Shown: in pieces, positions 43,058-51,819 of the stretch
How positions within the stretch are numbered: position 1 is the stretch's first letter
How the letters are laid out: each line of letters begins with the position of its first letter
Source of the DNA: Candidatus Rifleibacteriota bacterium
GTDB taxonomy: Bacteria; Riflebacteria; Ozemobacteria; Ozemobacterales; Ozemobacteraceae
Assembly (NCBI GenBank): GCA_029564115.1
Contig: JAKQQP010000218.1
Location: 1-64,000, forward strand
Length of the DNA stretch: 64,000 bases
Reading direction: 5' to 3'
Notes under the pieces: model-generated
Databases searched by the model: none
The model's input: only the letters and a program-made list of their open reading frames with translations
What the model was told of the DNA's origin: nothing
Position numbers and translations under genes: made by a program

Positions 43058-43681
43058 TTACGGTATGTAATTTACAAAAGATTCGAGATCGAGAGGCTCT
43101 CTGGGGTGAGGCGGAGCGTCCTGATGCCCGATAGCCACGAGAGTTTCGAGATGCATGCCTTTGGCCCCGAGAATAGCTTCAAGCTCGCTGCGAGCCACCA
43201 GAGCGCCTGAGATCCAGCAGGAGCCAAGCCCCTCTTCGGTTGCGGCCAGAAGCATATTTTGCACCAGGGCACCGGTGGCCTGCAGTTCGGGGTAGCACCG
43301 CCAGATGCTCACCTGTTCTGACGGGTTCTGAGAATGGTCGCACAGTTCAAATATCGGCGCAGTATAAGGCCTTGAGAACACAGCCAGAACAACCGGTGCA
43401 TTGGCAAAAATCGTCGAAAAGAGTTTTACTTTGTCGAGAACTGGCTTTTTGTCTGGCGTAACATCCGGAAACATTATATCCAGCTTGTTTTCGACCGCTT
43501 TGCGCATTTTTTGAATGACTTCACCGTTAGTGACAACGCTGATCGACCAGGGCGAAGAATTATTCGGGCTTGGGGCTGCCAGACCAGCCTGCAGAATAGT
43601 TTCGAGAGTTGTCTGACGCACTGGCTCCTGAGTAAAACGACGCACGGTTCTTCGGGCAAAAACGAGTTCAGAAAATTCCAT
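43058..43681 (-). CDS. Nitroreductase-family flavoprotein
   Basis: 207 residues. FSELVFARRTVRRFTQEPV, LAAPSPNNSSPWSISVV and the C-terminal EEGLGSCWISGALVAR with LVAIGHQD are typical of FMN-dependent nitroreductases. Such enzymes reduce nitro compounds, quinones or other acceptors with NAD(P)H. The natural substrate is unknown. A GGAGGG site lies 5 bases before the ATG. Confidence 0.9.
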   Translation of the reverse strand: MEFSELVFARRTVRRFTQEPVRQTTLETILQAGLAAPSPNNSSPWSISVVTNGEVIQKMRKAVENKLDIMFPDVTPDKKPVLDKVKLFSTIFANAPVVLAVFSRPYTAPIFELCDHSQNPSEQVSIWRCYPELQATGALVQNMLLAATEEGLGSCWISGALVARSELEAILGAKGMHLETLVAIGHQDAPPHPREPLDLESFVNYIP

Positions 43682-43732
43682 TACGACCCTCCATAATTAT
43701 TTACTTCAATGATCAACCATTCTCGCATAAAA

Positions 43733-43764
43733 AGCCGGTCGTTTCAACTACGAAACAACCGGCT
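43733..43764 (-). terminator. Intrinsic terminator of the 43784 gene
   Basis: On the minus strand, AGCCGGTTGTTTC pairs with GAAACGACCGGCT (one mismatch) and is followed by TTTTT. Confidence 0.82.
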
Positions 43765-43783
43765 CAACAGTCAGATGAGAGTG

Positions 43784-44404
43784 TCAGCGCGGAGTTACAC
43801 TGTCGGGAGTGAAGGTCACGCCCATAAGGCGGTTTTCTTCAACGGCCTGAACACTGTAAAACACGATATTAACGCTGGGAGCAATGATTTTATTGTTGAC
43901 GAGATGTTTTTTGTATTCTTTGGGTTTGCCGCTTTTCAGATCGTTCCAGAGGGTGGTGGCATCTTTGTCTTTGATTGCCTCGAGAGCTTTGCGTACATTC
44001 GTGAACTTGCGGGTGAAGGTGGTGTTGATGTCTTCGCTGAAGGCGCTTGCGTCCTGCATGCTGCTATAATTGAACTTTACCACAACGTCTTTTACGTAAT
44101 CGCCTTCATAGGGGCCCTGAGTCAGAAAGCCGGAGATTTCTTTCTGGTTGCCGGCAAAAAATACAGTTACGGTGATTTTTTTAAAAAAGAAAGCCCCACC
44201 TGAAATAACGCTGTGTTTGTGCAGCACTTCGCCGTTGGGCCAGGTTTTAACAAGTCTTTCAATCGTTTCTATCTCGCGGTTGATGTGGTCTACATTTTTG
44301 CCGCGCACTACGATATAACCATAAACAGCAGCCTGCGCAGCGGTAACCAGAGAAACGAAAAGAAACGCCAGAAAAAGAGCACTCATAAATTTACGCGACG
44401 CCAT
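43784..44404 (-). CDS. Secreted protein of unknown function
   Basis: 206 residues with a signal peptide (residues 1-25, FMSALFLAFLFVSLVTAAQA). The mature part begins AVYGYIVVRGKNVDHINRE, suggesting a ferredoxin-like or other alpha-beta fold, and continues with GGAFFFKKITVTVFFAGNQKE. No known family is recognised. A GGAGG site lies 7 bases upstream and a perfect TATAAT on the minus strand about 30 bases upstream, so it is likely transcribed on its own and ended by the terminator. Confidence 0.72.
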   Translation of the reverse strand: MASRKFMSALFLAFLFVSLVTAAQAAVYGYIVVRGKNVDHINREIETIERLVKTWPNGEVLHKHSVISGGAFFFKKITVTVFFAGNQKEISGFLTQGPYEGDYVKDVVVKFNYSSMQDASAFSEDINTTFTRKFTNVRKALEAIKDKDATTLWNDLKSGKPKEYKKHLVNNKIIAPSVNIVFYSVQAVEENRLMGVTFTPDSVTPR

Positions 44405-44431
44405 TGGTTAACCTCCAGATAATTTAGCTAA

Positions 44432-44437
44432 ATTATA
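44432..44437 (-). promoter_or_regulatory. -10 element of the secreted-protein gene
   Basis: On the minus strand this is TATAAT, with a weak TTGTGG 16 bases upstream as a possible -35. Confidence 0.5.
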
Positions 44438-44465
44438 ATGTTTTTTCGAATTACCACAATACCAG

Positions 44466-45038
44466 TCAGGCAATAAAAAGTTTTCGCATTTTGCAGACTG
44501 ATTTTTTTATTTTATCAGAAAAGGGCAGAGAAAAGGGAACCGCTGCTGTATCGCTGATAAACCTGATGACTTCGAGCTTTGCCGCAAGTTTTGGCAGTCC
44601 GCTTATCAGGAAAAAGCTTTCCATGTCGGCCATGACTGCGCCAGTCTGCGAAAACAGCGCCTGTCGATCAGCCGCAGCTAATACCGGTGCATCGACAGTA
44701 ACGGTCTCTGCCGCCAAAAAACCGGTTGCCGGGGCAATCTCGACCCTGCGAGAATCGTAAATAGCAGTCGAAACGCTGAAAATATCGCCGATCTCAAGGT
44801 TGGGGGCCAATGCACCGGCGGCACCAAAAAGAACGATTCTGTCAAAGTTATGTAAACCTGCGAAGCCCTGCAGGGCAGACTGCAGTTTTTCACCGCCGGC
44901 ACCGTTCCAGGTAAAAATTTCACCTGATTTGAATTTCCAGTGGTTACTGTCGATGCTTCTGCAGTCGGGCAGAACGGAAGTCAGCAGTTTGGCTTCAGCC
45001 CTGAATGGGCAAAGAAAGAGTCTTGTCTTTGCCGTCAT
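44466..45038 (-). CDS. MTA/SAH nucleosidase-family protein
   Basis: 190 residues. VLFGAAGAL (about 70), NLEIGDIFSV, VMADMESFF (about 138) and FISDTAAVPF (about 162) are the Gly-rich, MES and SDT motifs of the PNP/UDP nucleosidase fold, close to MTA/SAH nucleosidase or futalosine hydrolase. Such enzymes also cleave 5'-deoxyadenosine, the by-product of radical SAM reactions. It is the last gene of a six-gene operon holding two radical SAM genes, and overlaps the SPL-like gene by 4 bases, which fits by-product removal. Shorter than the usual 230 residues. Confidence 0.75.
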   Translation of the reverse strand: MTAKTRLFLCPFRAEAKLLTSVLPDCRSIDSNHWKFKSGEIFTWNGAGGEKLQSALQGFAGLHNFDRIVLFGAAGALAPNLEIGDIFSVSTAIYDSRRVEIAPATGFLAAETVTVDAPVLAAADRQALFSQTGAVMADMESFFLISGLPKLAAKLEVIRFISDTAAVPFSLPFSDKIKKSVCKMRKLFIA

Positions 45039-46087
45039 TTTTTGAGACTGCCATCGAGAAGCCGTTTCAGGTCACCACTGAAAAACTGGCGATTTTCGAG
45101 GCGCTCCCAGACTTCTGGGGTTTCCATGCACATGTAGACTGGAGTATCGCTGAAATAACGTGACAGACCGCTGCGCATGAACGAGTAGATTTCTTCGCGG
45201 AAAGGCCTGAAATAACGAATTTTGCCATCGGCGGAAGGGTAGAATTCTTCAGCGAAGATGCCTGTATCCGGGTGGTATTTTTCAACGTATTCCTGAAAAC
45301 CGCGCGGGAACCTGAAAGTTCCCACAGAAATCCAGTTGATACGGCAATTTTTAAGATGATGGTTCATCCGGGCAAAAACTTCGCTGTATTTTGTCTGCCA
45401 GTCAACGACCGGAATAACCGGGTCAAAATGAAAGGCCAGTCGGCAGCCGGTGGTCTGGGCCGCTTCGGCAGCAGCCGCCAGGCGTGCCTCGAGGCTGGCG
45501 GCGCCGTGTTCCAGTCGATCGATGATTTCCTGAGGGTTCAAAGAAAAGGCAAGGGTGACGTGCCTGGCATCTTTTGCCTTCAGAACCGGCTCGATAAAAG
45601 CACTTTTGCTCTTTATTTCGACGGTAAAATCCGGCATTCCGGCTGTCCAGTCGATGATCGCGGCATTCAACGGAAATATAGGTTCGAGAGCCAGCGGGTC
45701 ACCAAACTGGCCGGTGCCGAGCCGGATCGGCCCGCGAACATTCGCTCGCAGCTCGACAATCTCGCGGTGGCAGTCTTCCCAGTTGAGAAAAAGCGTTACA
45801 TCGCCGGCACGGGTGTAATTTTGAATAATGCAGTATTCGCAGCCAAACGGGCAGCCCATGCCCCATTCGACAACCCAGTAACCGCAGCAGACACTGCCTT
45901 TCTGGCCGGGGCAGGGTTTGATGAAGGCGCCGTTGTTGCGTGCCAGCAGCAAGCCTTCGCCAGGGTGCTGTTCGCCATGAATCTTGTGCAGATGCCGATA
46001 TTCAACCTTACTGACAATGTCTTTGCAGAGTTGGAATTCAGCCACTTCGTCTGCAACGAAAATATTTTTGAAACTCAGTTTTGTCAT
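45035..46087 (-). CDS. SPL-family radical SAM protein
   Basis: 350 residues. The iron-sulfur motif CPFGCEYC (about 80-87, C-x3-C-x2-C) is in the context GMGCPFGCEYCIIQNY, as in spore photoproduct lyases. Later segments such as EIKSKSAFIEPVL and VTLAFSLNPQEIIDRLEHG also fit. At the place of the hydrogen-donor Cys of true SPL the sequence reads LGTGQFGD, so UV-lesion repair is doubtful. It starts exactly at the end of the ParB-like gene (TAATG). Confidence 0.82.
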   Translation of the reverse strand: MTKLSFKNIFVADEVAEFQLCKDIVSKVEYRHLHKIHGEQHPGEGLLLARNNGAFIKPCPGQKGSVCCGYWVVEWGMGCPFGCEYCIIQNYTRAGDVTLFLNWEDCHREIVELRANVRGPIRLGTGQFGDPLALEPIFPLNAAIIDWTAGMPDFTVEIKSKSAFIEPVLKAKDARHVTLAFSLNPQEIIDRLEHGAASLEARLAAAAEAAQTTGCRLAFHFDPVIPVVDWQTKYSEVFARMNHHLKNCRINWISVGTFRFPRGFQEYVEKYHPDTGIFAEEFYPSADGKIRYFRPFREEIYSFMRSGLSRYFSDTPVYMCMETPEVWERLENRQFFSGDLKRLLDGSLKK

Positions 46088-46920
46088 TACAGCTCTGCAA
46101 CCTCGGCAAAAATAGCAGCGATGGCCTTTTGTGCCTGCTCGACACGCTCCTGGTTATTGCGGGTAATCTGCATGTTCAGCTGCAGACCTGGCATCGAGAA
46201 GGTCGGATCGATTCTGACAGTCGCACCGGGGGGAAGGTTGGCGTGCGACACAGCCGCTTCAAATTTTTCAAGCGCACCGGTGCGGCGCGGCTGGGATATT
46301 TTCTGGAGGTTGGCCAGAACTTCAGCGGCTGTAGCTCCCAGCAACGATTCAGGCAGCTGGTTCTTGCGATGAGCCTGGCGCAGCATGGCTGCAATATTGC
46401 GTTTTTCAGCGGCTGTGCCGGGCAAGGTCAGAAGTGGGGCGGCGAATAGTGAAATTGCCTCGCCCAGATGCGCCAGTTCGCGCCAGATATTTACCGGGAG
46501 CGAGAAAGATGCGAGCTCGGCGACAGGCAATATTTTTTTGGCAATATAACCTAGAACGAAGCGCATTTGCGGTGATTCCGACAAGCCGACCTGTTTGAGA
46601 AAAGCGCTTTGTTCAGGGGCATGCAGACTGGCGAAAACCGCAGCAGCCTCGCAGGCAGAAAGTTCCCTCTGACTGTTGAGTTCTGCAAACAGCAAACCAG
46701 CGTTGCCGGAAGTTTCGAGGCAGAGTATTTTTTGTGTGCCATTTTGTCTGCTGGCGAGAAGGCGCCGATGCCCGTCACAGACGATGCCATTGCAAACTAC
46801 TGGCGGAACGACGACCCCGTGCCGGGCGATACTTTCTGCAAGTGGTGCCGGAACCTGGACCAGAGTGTCGGGCAGAAGAGTTTTGAGTTGATTTAAAGAA
46901 TATTCGTGCAGCTTCATCAT
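46087..46920 (-). CDS. ParB-like nuclease/CTPase-fold protein
   Basis: 277 residues. The N-terminal 100 residues carry ARHGVVVPPVVCNGIVCDGHRRLLA, which matches the ParB/Srx box pattern (I-x-G-x2-PPxV, then D-G-H-R-R). The rest is helical with a KNQLPES segment and no obvious helix-turn-helix. ParB-like domains bind CTP or act as kinases/nucleases. No ParA or parS is nearby. It lies between two radical SAM genes and may be a non-partition member. Two in-frame ATGs begin the protein; AAGG precedes them by 8 bases. Confidence 0.72.
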   Translation of the reverse strand: MMKLHEYSLNQLKTLLPDTLVQVPAPLAESIARHGVVVPPVVCNGIVCDGHRRLLASRQNGTQKILCLETSGNAGLLFAELNSQRELSACEAAAVFASLHAPEQSAFLKQVGLSESPQMRFVLGYIAKKILPVAELASFSLPVNIWRELAHLGEAISLFAAPLLTLPGTAAEKRNIAAMLRQAHRKNQLPESLLGATAAEVLANLQKISQPRRTGALEKFEAAVSHANLPPGATVRIDPTFSMPGLQLNMQITRNNQERVEQAQKAIAAIFAEVAEL

Positions 46921-46941
46921 GCAGACAACCTTATCATATTT

Positions 46942-47856
46942 TTATCCTGTGCAATGAGATTTGAGAAATCTCGATTTTGCCTTTGCCGATTCAGGAAAAT
47001 TGCGGGAAGGGATGGGGCGAAGAGCGGCCGGCTCATCGCAGTTGTTACAGATCGCGAAATTGAGACCGTTCAGAAGCATCTGCCTTTTTGTTGCGGCGGC
47101 TTCTTTTATCGGTATAGCAGATAGATCCGCTATTTCCGTCGCCCCGGAAAGATCATGGCAACATGCCAGCAGCCTGGCATCCCAGGTGATGAAAGAGTGG
47201 GTGGCAAAAAGGCCGCAGCGCTCGACCCGGCGTGCTGAGCTTTTTAACAGATCGGCACGTTGCAGGTTTCCGCCTCGTGAATGACATGGCAGAATGCGGC
47301 AGTTAAAACCTTCATTCTGCCAGAATTCAAGTGTTTTCTCTACCGGAATAGAATCTGCAGCGACAACGACTGAATTGATGCTGATTCCACGCTTACTGCC
47401 CCGGCGACTGACAAGGTTATGTAAACCTGCCATTGAATTTTCCAGTTTTTGCTCCGGGTAGATTTTTGCAAACAGGGCAGGGTCGATAGTTGGCAGCGAA
47501 ACCTCGATGAACGCGGGTCGAAACTGCAATATTTTATCGACATTGGCGGCGGTCAGTGCCGGTGCCTGTATCGTCAGGCCATAATTCAGCCTGTATTCAG
47601 AGCACAAAGCCCCGAATTCTGCGAGATCAGCGTGCAACAGCGGGTTGCCCATACCGCAGAAAGTGATTCTTGACCCGAACTCAGCCAGTTGCGGGGCAAG
47701 TTTGGCAAAAAAAGCGACCGCCATAAAACCAGCCGGCCTGCTGAGGCTTTCTCGCGGGCAGAAAAGGCAGTTCTGACCGCAATGACTGGTCAGTTCCACA
47801 TCCACGCTGAAAAAAGTCCAGCGGTCATCGGCCAGATAATTAGTCTCTGAAAACAT
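46942..47856 (-). CDS. Radical SAM protein with SPASM-like C-terminus
   Basis: 304 residues from ATG 47856; a GTG six codons upstream is possible. The motif CGQNCLFC (about 27-34, C-x3-C-x2-C) follows SVDVELTSH. The C-terminal Cys residues in CGLFATHSF, LLACCHD and ICNNCDEP form a SPASM/twitch-like auxiliary cluster site, usual in peptide-modifying or anaerobic sulfatase-maturing enzymes. The start overlaps the WbsX-like gene by 17 bases. The substrate cannot be told. Confidence 0.82.
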   Translation of the reverse strand: MFSETNYLADDRWTFFSVDVELTSHCGQNCLFCPRESLSRPAGFMAVAFFAKLAPQLAEFGSRITFCGMGNPLLHADLAEFGALCSEYRLNYGLTIQAPALTAANVDKILQFRPAFIEVSLPTIDPALFAKIYPEQKLENSMAGLHNLVSRRGSKRGISINSVVVAADSIPVEKTLEFWQNEGFNCRILPCHSRGGNLQRADLLKSSARRVERCGLFATHSFITWDARLLACCHDLSGATEIADLSAIPIKEAAATKRQMLLNGLNFAICNNCDEPAALRPIPSRNFPESAKAKSRFLKSHCTG

Positions 47857-48958
47857 TGAAGCTGCTCTTAACACGTTTTACGGTTTCCAGCCAGGCAAAA
47901 CCGTGCTGCTGGTCTGGCTCAAGGTAATGACCCTCGCTCCATTCGTTCCATGAAGAGATCATAACCATTGGGTGGGGGAATTTTGACTCATTGACCGCGA
48001 AAGCCGACGCCGCGTGCAGAAATTCGCCGAAAGCTTCCGGGCTGCAACCGGTTACGATTGGTGACCATGGGTATTTTTTCGGTTTTTCTCGGCCATAATC
48101 GACAGCTCTGGGGTTGGCATCCCAGCCCGGGCTGACTGACGGCACATAAGGTAACTGGGTCGCCGGCTGATAATGCTGCCACTGCCGGGCACGCATTCTG
48201 GCGCATTGCTCGAAATCCTGCAGATAGTCGCCGCTCCATTCTGGCAGAAAAACATAATGAGTGACGCTGTCAAAGCCAATCTGACGCAATAACGGCTGAT
48301 GTTCGGGAATCGGGTCGATCGCTGCCAGGTGCAGCTTCAACCCCATGCCGTCGAGCACTTTTCTGGCCGAATCTATGGCTTGCGCAGCCAGCTCTGGCCC
48401 AAGCTGTCTGATAAAAAATGCCGTATCGAAAATACTGAGATAACAGGCACCATTTACCTTAAAATAGTCGGGTTCAATAAAATACTGCCCGGCAACGAAA
48501 CTGATGAATTCGACAAAATCCGCCGGGTCGGTGTAAACGAGCCGACTCGGGTCGATCAGCCTGGCGGCAGCATCTTTGACCGGCATGACCTTGCGCGGCA
48601 TTCTGTTGGCCCACATGAGAGCAAAGCTTGTGCGGCCACGGTTATCACTTTTAAGAAAACCTTCTTTGAGAGCTCCTTCGAGCAGGCGTTGCCCGCGCGA
48701 CCAGTAATAAGCGAAAACCATGACATCGACGCCAAAATCGTCGGCGGCGGCCAGTTTTTTTTCGAATACCGCCGGGTTGGCCTCGTTTTCGGCGCCCCAC
48801 AAGGGCAGTCGCGGCTGGTAATGCCCGGCAAAAGATGGTTGGCAATCATACACAAGCTTCCATTCGCTCCAGTTGCGGGGAAAAGCGGCATCGCGAATTT
48901 TGCAGGGATGCCAGCCCGGATAATAATAAGCGCCGAATTTAAGAGCAGAATTTTTCAC
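47840..48958 (-). CDS. WbsX/GH99-like TIM-barrel protein
   Basis: 372 residues. GAYYYPGWHP, FAYYWSRGQRLLEGAL and the C-terminal WNEWSEGHYLEPDQQHGFAWL are typical of the WbsX glycosyltransferase/GH99-like family found in polysaccharide loci. Candidate acidic residues lie in the WNEWSEG box. No signal peptide is seen, so it is cytoplasmic. It overlaps the aminotransferase gene by 4 bases and the radical SAM gene by 17. Confidence 0.82.
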   Translation of the reverse strand: MKNSALKFGAYYYPGWHPCKIRDAAFPRNWSEWKLVYDCQPSFAGHYQPRLPLWGAENEANPAVFEKKLAAADDFGVDVMVFAYYWSRGQRLLEGALKEGFLKSDNRGRTSFALMWANRMPRKVMPVKDAAARLIDPSRLVYTDPADFVEFISFVAGQYFIEPDYFKVNGACYLSIFDTAFFIRQLGPELAAQAIDSARKVLDGMGLKLHLAAIDPIPEHQPLLRQIGFDSVTHYVFLPEWSGDYLQDFEQCARMRARQWQHYQPATQLPYVPSVSPGWDANPRAVDYGREKPKKYPWSPIVTGCSPEAFGEFLHAASAFAVNESKFPHPMVMISSWNEWSEGHYLEPDQQHGFAWLETVKRVKSSFNVFRD

Positions 48959-50037
48959 AATACTGTTTCAAGAATGTCGAGACCGCGCTCGAGCAATTTA
49001 ATGTCGGCTTGAGTTCCCATGTGGCCGATACGAAAAACTTTGCCGTCGAGAGGGCCGTAACTGCCGGCAATGGCGAGTCCGCGGGCACGACACGAATTGT
49101 TCAGGCGCTCCCAGGTCATGCCTTCAGGAATTTTTACCGCAGTCACAGAGGGAGACTTCACGGCCAGGGGAGCAGCGTAGCATTCAAGGCCCATTTTTTC
49201 CAGGCGGCTGATGCAGTAGATCATTGCCTGTCTGTGGCGGTCAAATACGTTTTCGAGACCCTCTTCAAGAATTAGTCGAGCAGCGGTATTCAGCCCGGCA
49301 AGGCCATGCCAGTACATAGTATTGGGAAAATAAAAATTCTTTTGTGCCTGCCTGAAAGGTTTGAAGGCATCATAACCGACGTAGTTCACCGCATCGATGA
49401 TTTCCCAGGCCGTTTCGCTGATCGCGACAAAAGTCATGTCGGGTGGTGCTGAAAGACATTTCTGGCTGCCGTTCAGACAGAGGTCTATGCGGTGCAGATC
49501 GCAATCGACGGGCATGCCGCCGGCGCTGGCTACGGTATCGACGCAAAATAACGGCACGCCGTGGTCTTTTTTTATTTTGGCAATCTTATGCAGCGGGTTA
49601 AGGGTGCCTGACGGGGTTTCGCAATGAACGGCCGTAATCATTTTAGGCTTGAAATCGGCAACTATTTTTTCGAGTTCATCGCAATCAGCCACGGTTTCGT
49701 CATAGGCGAGCGAAAATCTGGTTACTTCTGCGCCGATCGCTTCGGCCATGTCAGCAATGCCATAACCAAAAACGCCGCTACAGACGGCAACCACTTTGTC
49801 GCCGGGCTTCAGACAACTTTTAAGTGCTCCCCACAAACCGAGCATTCCTTCGCCCGTCTGCATCATCACGCTGTTTTTCGTATTCAGAATCGCCTGCAGC
49901 CTGGTTTCTGTGTCGTTGTACAGTTCAAGATAATCTCTGTCAAGGTCGGCAGAACCATAGTCTTTGTTATAGGCAGCAAGCACCTGGGCAGGAACGCTTA
50001 CCGGGCCGGCTATCAGGCTGGCAGTAATTTTTGTCAT
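48955..50037 (-). CDS. Class V aminotransferase, alanine-glyoxylate type
   Basis: 360 residues. GPVSVPAQVL, MMQTGEGMLGLWGAL, CVDTVASAGGMPVD and LNGSQKCLSAPPD, where the Lys (about 193) should carry PLP. Fits serine-glyoxylate or alanine-glyoxylate aminotransferase, or a phosphonate aminotransferase. It leads the six-gene minus-strand operon. AGGGAAA precedes the ATG. Confidence 0.88.
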   Translation of the reverse strand: MTKITASLIAGPVSVPAQVLAAYNKDYGSADLDRDYLELYNDTETRLQAILNTKNSVMMQTGEGMLGLWGALKSCLKPGDKVVAVCSGVFGYGIADMAEAIGAEVTRFSLAYDETVADCDELEKIVADFKPKMITAVHCETPSGTLNPLHKIAKIKKDHGVPLFCVDTVASAGGMPVDCDLHRIDLCLNGSQKCLSAPPDMTFVAISETAWEIIDAVNYVGYDAFKPFRQAQKNFYFPNTMYWHGLAGLNTAARLILEEGLENVFDRHRQAMIYCISRLEKMGLECYAAPLAVKSPSVTAVKIPEGMTWERLNNSCRARGLAIAGSYGPLDGKVFRIGHMGTQADIKLLERGLDILETVL

Positions 50038-50193
50038 GAATTTTCATTTCCCTTCGTCGAACGTTCAAGTAATCAGAAACAGCGGACCATAAAAACTTTA
50101 CTGAGTCTTAGCTGAATTGTAGGTCTTGTCCACTAATTTTGCAATTTTGAATTAGAAATTAGAACAAAAAACGCTGCGGATTTCGAGAGAGTT

Positions 50194-50202
50194 TGTTATA
50201 CT
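50194..50202 (+). promoter_or_regulatory. Extended -10 promoter of the small 50245 gene
   Basis: TGT-TATACT at 50194-50202. The predicted start of transcription (about 50209) lies downstream of ATG 50206 and so favours ATG 50245 as the translation start. Confidence 0.5.
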
Positions 50203-50244
50203 TCTATGTACAGTATTATAAACGAGAGGCGAGGGTATTTGAGT

Positions 50245-50496
50245 ATGGATAAAGATCATCTTGCCATAATCTGGGATTCATGCAGCGAACTTGAAAGAGC
50301 CAATATCTCCTTTGGGCAATTCCTTGAAAAACTCGGACGTGCCATGGAATCAGCCAATTGCGGTGAAACGCAGCTGATTCACGAAATAGCACGCAACCTC
50401 GAAATAGCTCTTATGAGCGGTTCTACCGAAGAAATGATCTCTCTTCTCGATGTTTTAAAAAATCAGGTCGCAGTCAAAATTCGCTCATCGAGGTAA
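50245..50496 (+). CDS. Small hypothetical protein
   Basis: 83 residues from ATG 50245 (MDKDHLAIIW), with GAGGG 9 bases upstream; a longer frame from 50206 is probably not translated. It is mostly helical and acidic (CSELERANISFGQFLEKLGRAM, MISLLDVLKNQ) and lacks membrane segments or motifs. It stands alone before the truA promoter. Function unknown. Confidence 0.65.
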   Translation: MDKDHLAIIWDSCSELERANISFGQFLEKLGRAMESANCGETQLIHEIARNLEIALMSGSTEEMISLLDVLKNQVAVKIRSSR

Positions 50497-50526
50497 GAAT
50501 TCGGCGACGGCTCACGCTGATGCCGG

Positions 50527-50555
50527 TTTACAATTAACAGTTTGTCTGCTAAGAT
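50527..50555 (+). promoter_or_regulatory. Sigma70-like promoter of truA-rplM-rpsI
   Basis: TTTACA at 50527-50532, a 17-base spacer and TAAGAT at 50550-50555. Translation of truA begins at TTG 50601. Confidence 0.55.
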
Positions 50556-50600
50556 ACTTTTCTGCTGTACGATATTCTGCTGTTTTAACGGTTATTTACC

Positions 50601-51347
50601 TTGACAAATCCTTCCAGATACATTAAACTGCTCGTTACCTACGACGGAAGTGCCTTTTTTGGTTATCAGTTTCAGCCGCACATACCAACTGTGCAGGGTG
50701 AGCTCGAAAGAGCTTTCAAGCTCATTACCAGCGAAAAAAGCAGGGCTGTCGGGGCGGGTCGGACAGACACCGGCGTTCATGCAGTTGAACAGGTGGTTCT
50801 TTTCAGAACTGAGTGTCCGATCCCGATTGAAAAATTAATCATCGGAATGAACAGTGCTTTGCCTGGCGCACTTCGGATTTGCAGGGCAGAAGAGGTGGAT
50901 GAAGGTTTTCACCCATGTTTTTCGGCTCGCGGCAAGCATTATCGTTATCTTTACCGACTGGTCAAAACCAGATCGCCCTTTCTCGAAAGGTTTTTCTGGC
51001 AACTCGAGCAGCGGCCTGATATTGATAAAATGCGAGCAGCAGCAGAACTTCTGGTTGGCGAACACGATTTTGCAGCTTTTGCTAAATCCCCGCATCAGTA
51101 TGAAAGCACTTTCAGAACTGTTCTTGAGACGCGCGTTGTCCTTGAAGATGAGATCGTGACCTTTGACGTTATCGGCACCGGTTTTATGCACAACATGGTA
51201 CGTAACATGGCAAAAGCGTTGCAGCTCGTTGGCTCAGGCCAGATGCAGTCTGAAGAAATTCTCGAACTGTACCGTAATCAGAATAGACGAAGGCTTGGCG
51301 CCCCTGCACCGCCCGGCGGACTTTATCTGATGAAAGTCATGTATTAA
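50601..51347 (+). CDS. truA: tRNA pseudouridine synthase A
   Basis: 248 residues from TTG 50601. VTYDGSAFFGYQFQP, the catalytic motif GRTDTGVHA with its Asp near residue 52, FSARGKHYRYLY, and the C-terminal FMHNMVRNM identify TruA, which makes pseudouridine at positions 38-40 of tRNA anticodon arms. No strong Shine-Dalgarno is visible. The stop is 20 bases before rplM, a common bacterial gene order (truA, rplM, rpsI). Confidence 0.94.
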   Translation: MTNPSRYIKLLVTYDGSAFFGYQFQPHIPTVQGELERAFKLITSEKSRAVGAGRTDTGVHAVEQVVLFRTECPIPIEKLIIGMNSALPGALRICRAEEVDEGFHPCFSARGKHYRYLYRLVKTRSPFLERFFWQLEQRPDIDKMRAAAELLVGEHDFAAFAKSPHQYESTFRTVLETRVVLEDEIVTFDVIGTGFMHNMVRNMAKALQLVGSGQMQSEEILELYRNQNRRRLGAPAPPGGLYLMKVMY

Positions 51348-51366
51348 CCGAAAAGGAGGAAAATCG

Positions 51367-51801
51367 GTGAAGACGTTCCATGCTAAGAAAACTGACTTTA
51401 CCCGTGACTGGGTCGTAGTAGACGCCAAAGACATGCCTCTCGGCCGTCTGGCTTCTCAGGTTGCCGCTCGTTTGCGCGGCAAACACAGACCTATTTTTAC
51501 CCCCAATGTTGATTGTGGTGACTTCGTTGTTGTTATCAACGCCGACAAGATCGTTCTGACCGGCAAGAAACACGACGAAAAGCTGTATCACTGGCACACC
51601 GGCTACACTGGAGGGATCAAATCCCGCACTTATGGTCAGCTGCTCGAAAACACTCCTGACAAAATGGTCTGGATTGCTGTTAAAAGAATGCTGCCCCGCA
51701 ACAAGCTGAGAAAGAAATACCTCGGCAAACTCAAAGTTTACGGCGGAGCTGAACACCCACACACCGCTCAGCAACCCAAAGCCATCGTGCTTACCAAGTA
51801 A
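51367..51801 (+). CDS. rplM: 50S ribosomal protein L13
   Basis: 144 residues from GTG 51367, with AAGGAGG upstream. KTDFTRDWVVVDAKDMPLGRLAS, RGKHRPIFTPN and LPRNKLRKKYLGKLKVY are typical of bacterial L13, a primary 23S rRNA binding protein of the large subunit. The length is standard. It is followed after 18 bases by rpsI. Confidence 0.97.
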   Translation: MKTFHAKKTDFTRDWVVVDAKDMPLGRLASQVAARLRGKHRPIFTPNVDCGDFVVVINADKIVLTGKKHDEKLYHWHTGYTGGIKSRTYGQLLENTPDKMVWIAVKRMLPRNKLRKKYLGKLKVYGGAEHPHTAQQPKAIVLTK

Positions 51802-51819
51802 GGAAGGAGGAAATTCATC

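Noticed and set aside
45272..46372. Long plus-strand ORF over the SPL-like and ParB-like genes
   Set aside because: Those genes have clear motifs on the minus strand; the plus frame does not resemble any protein family.
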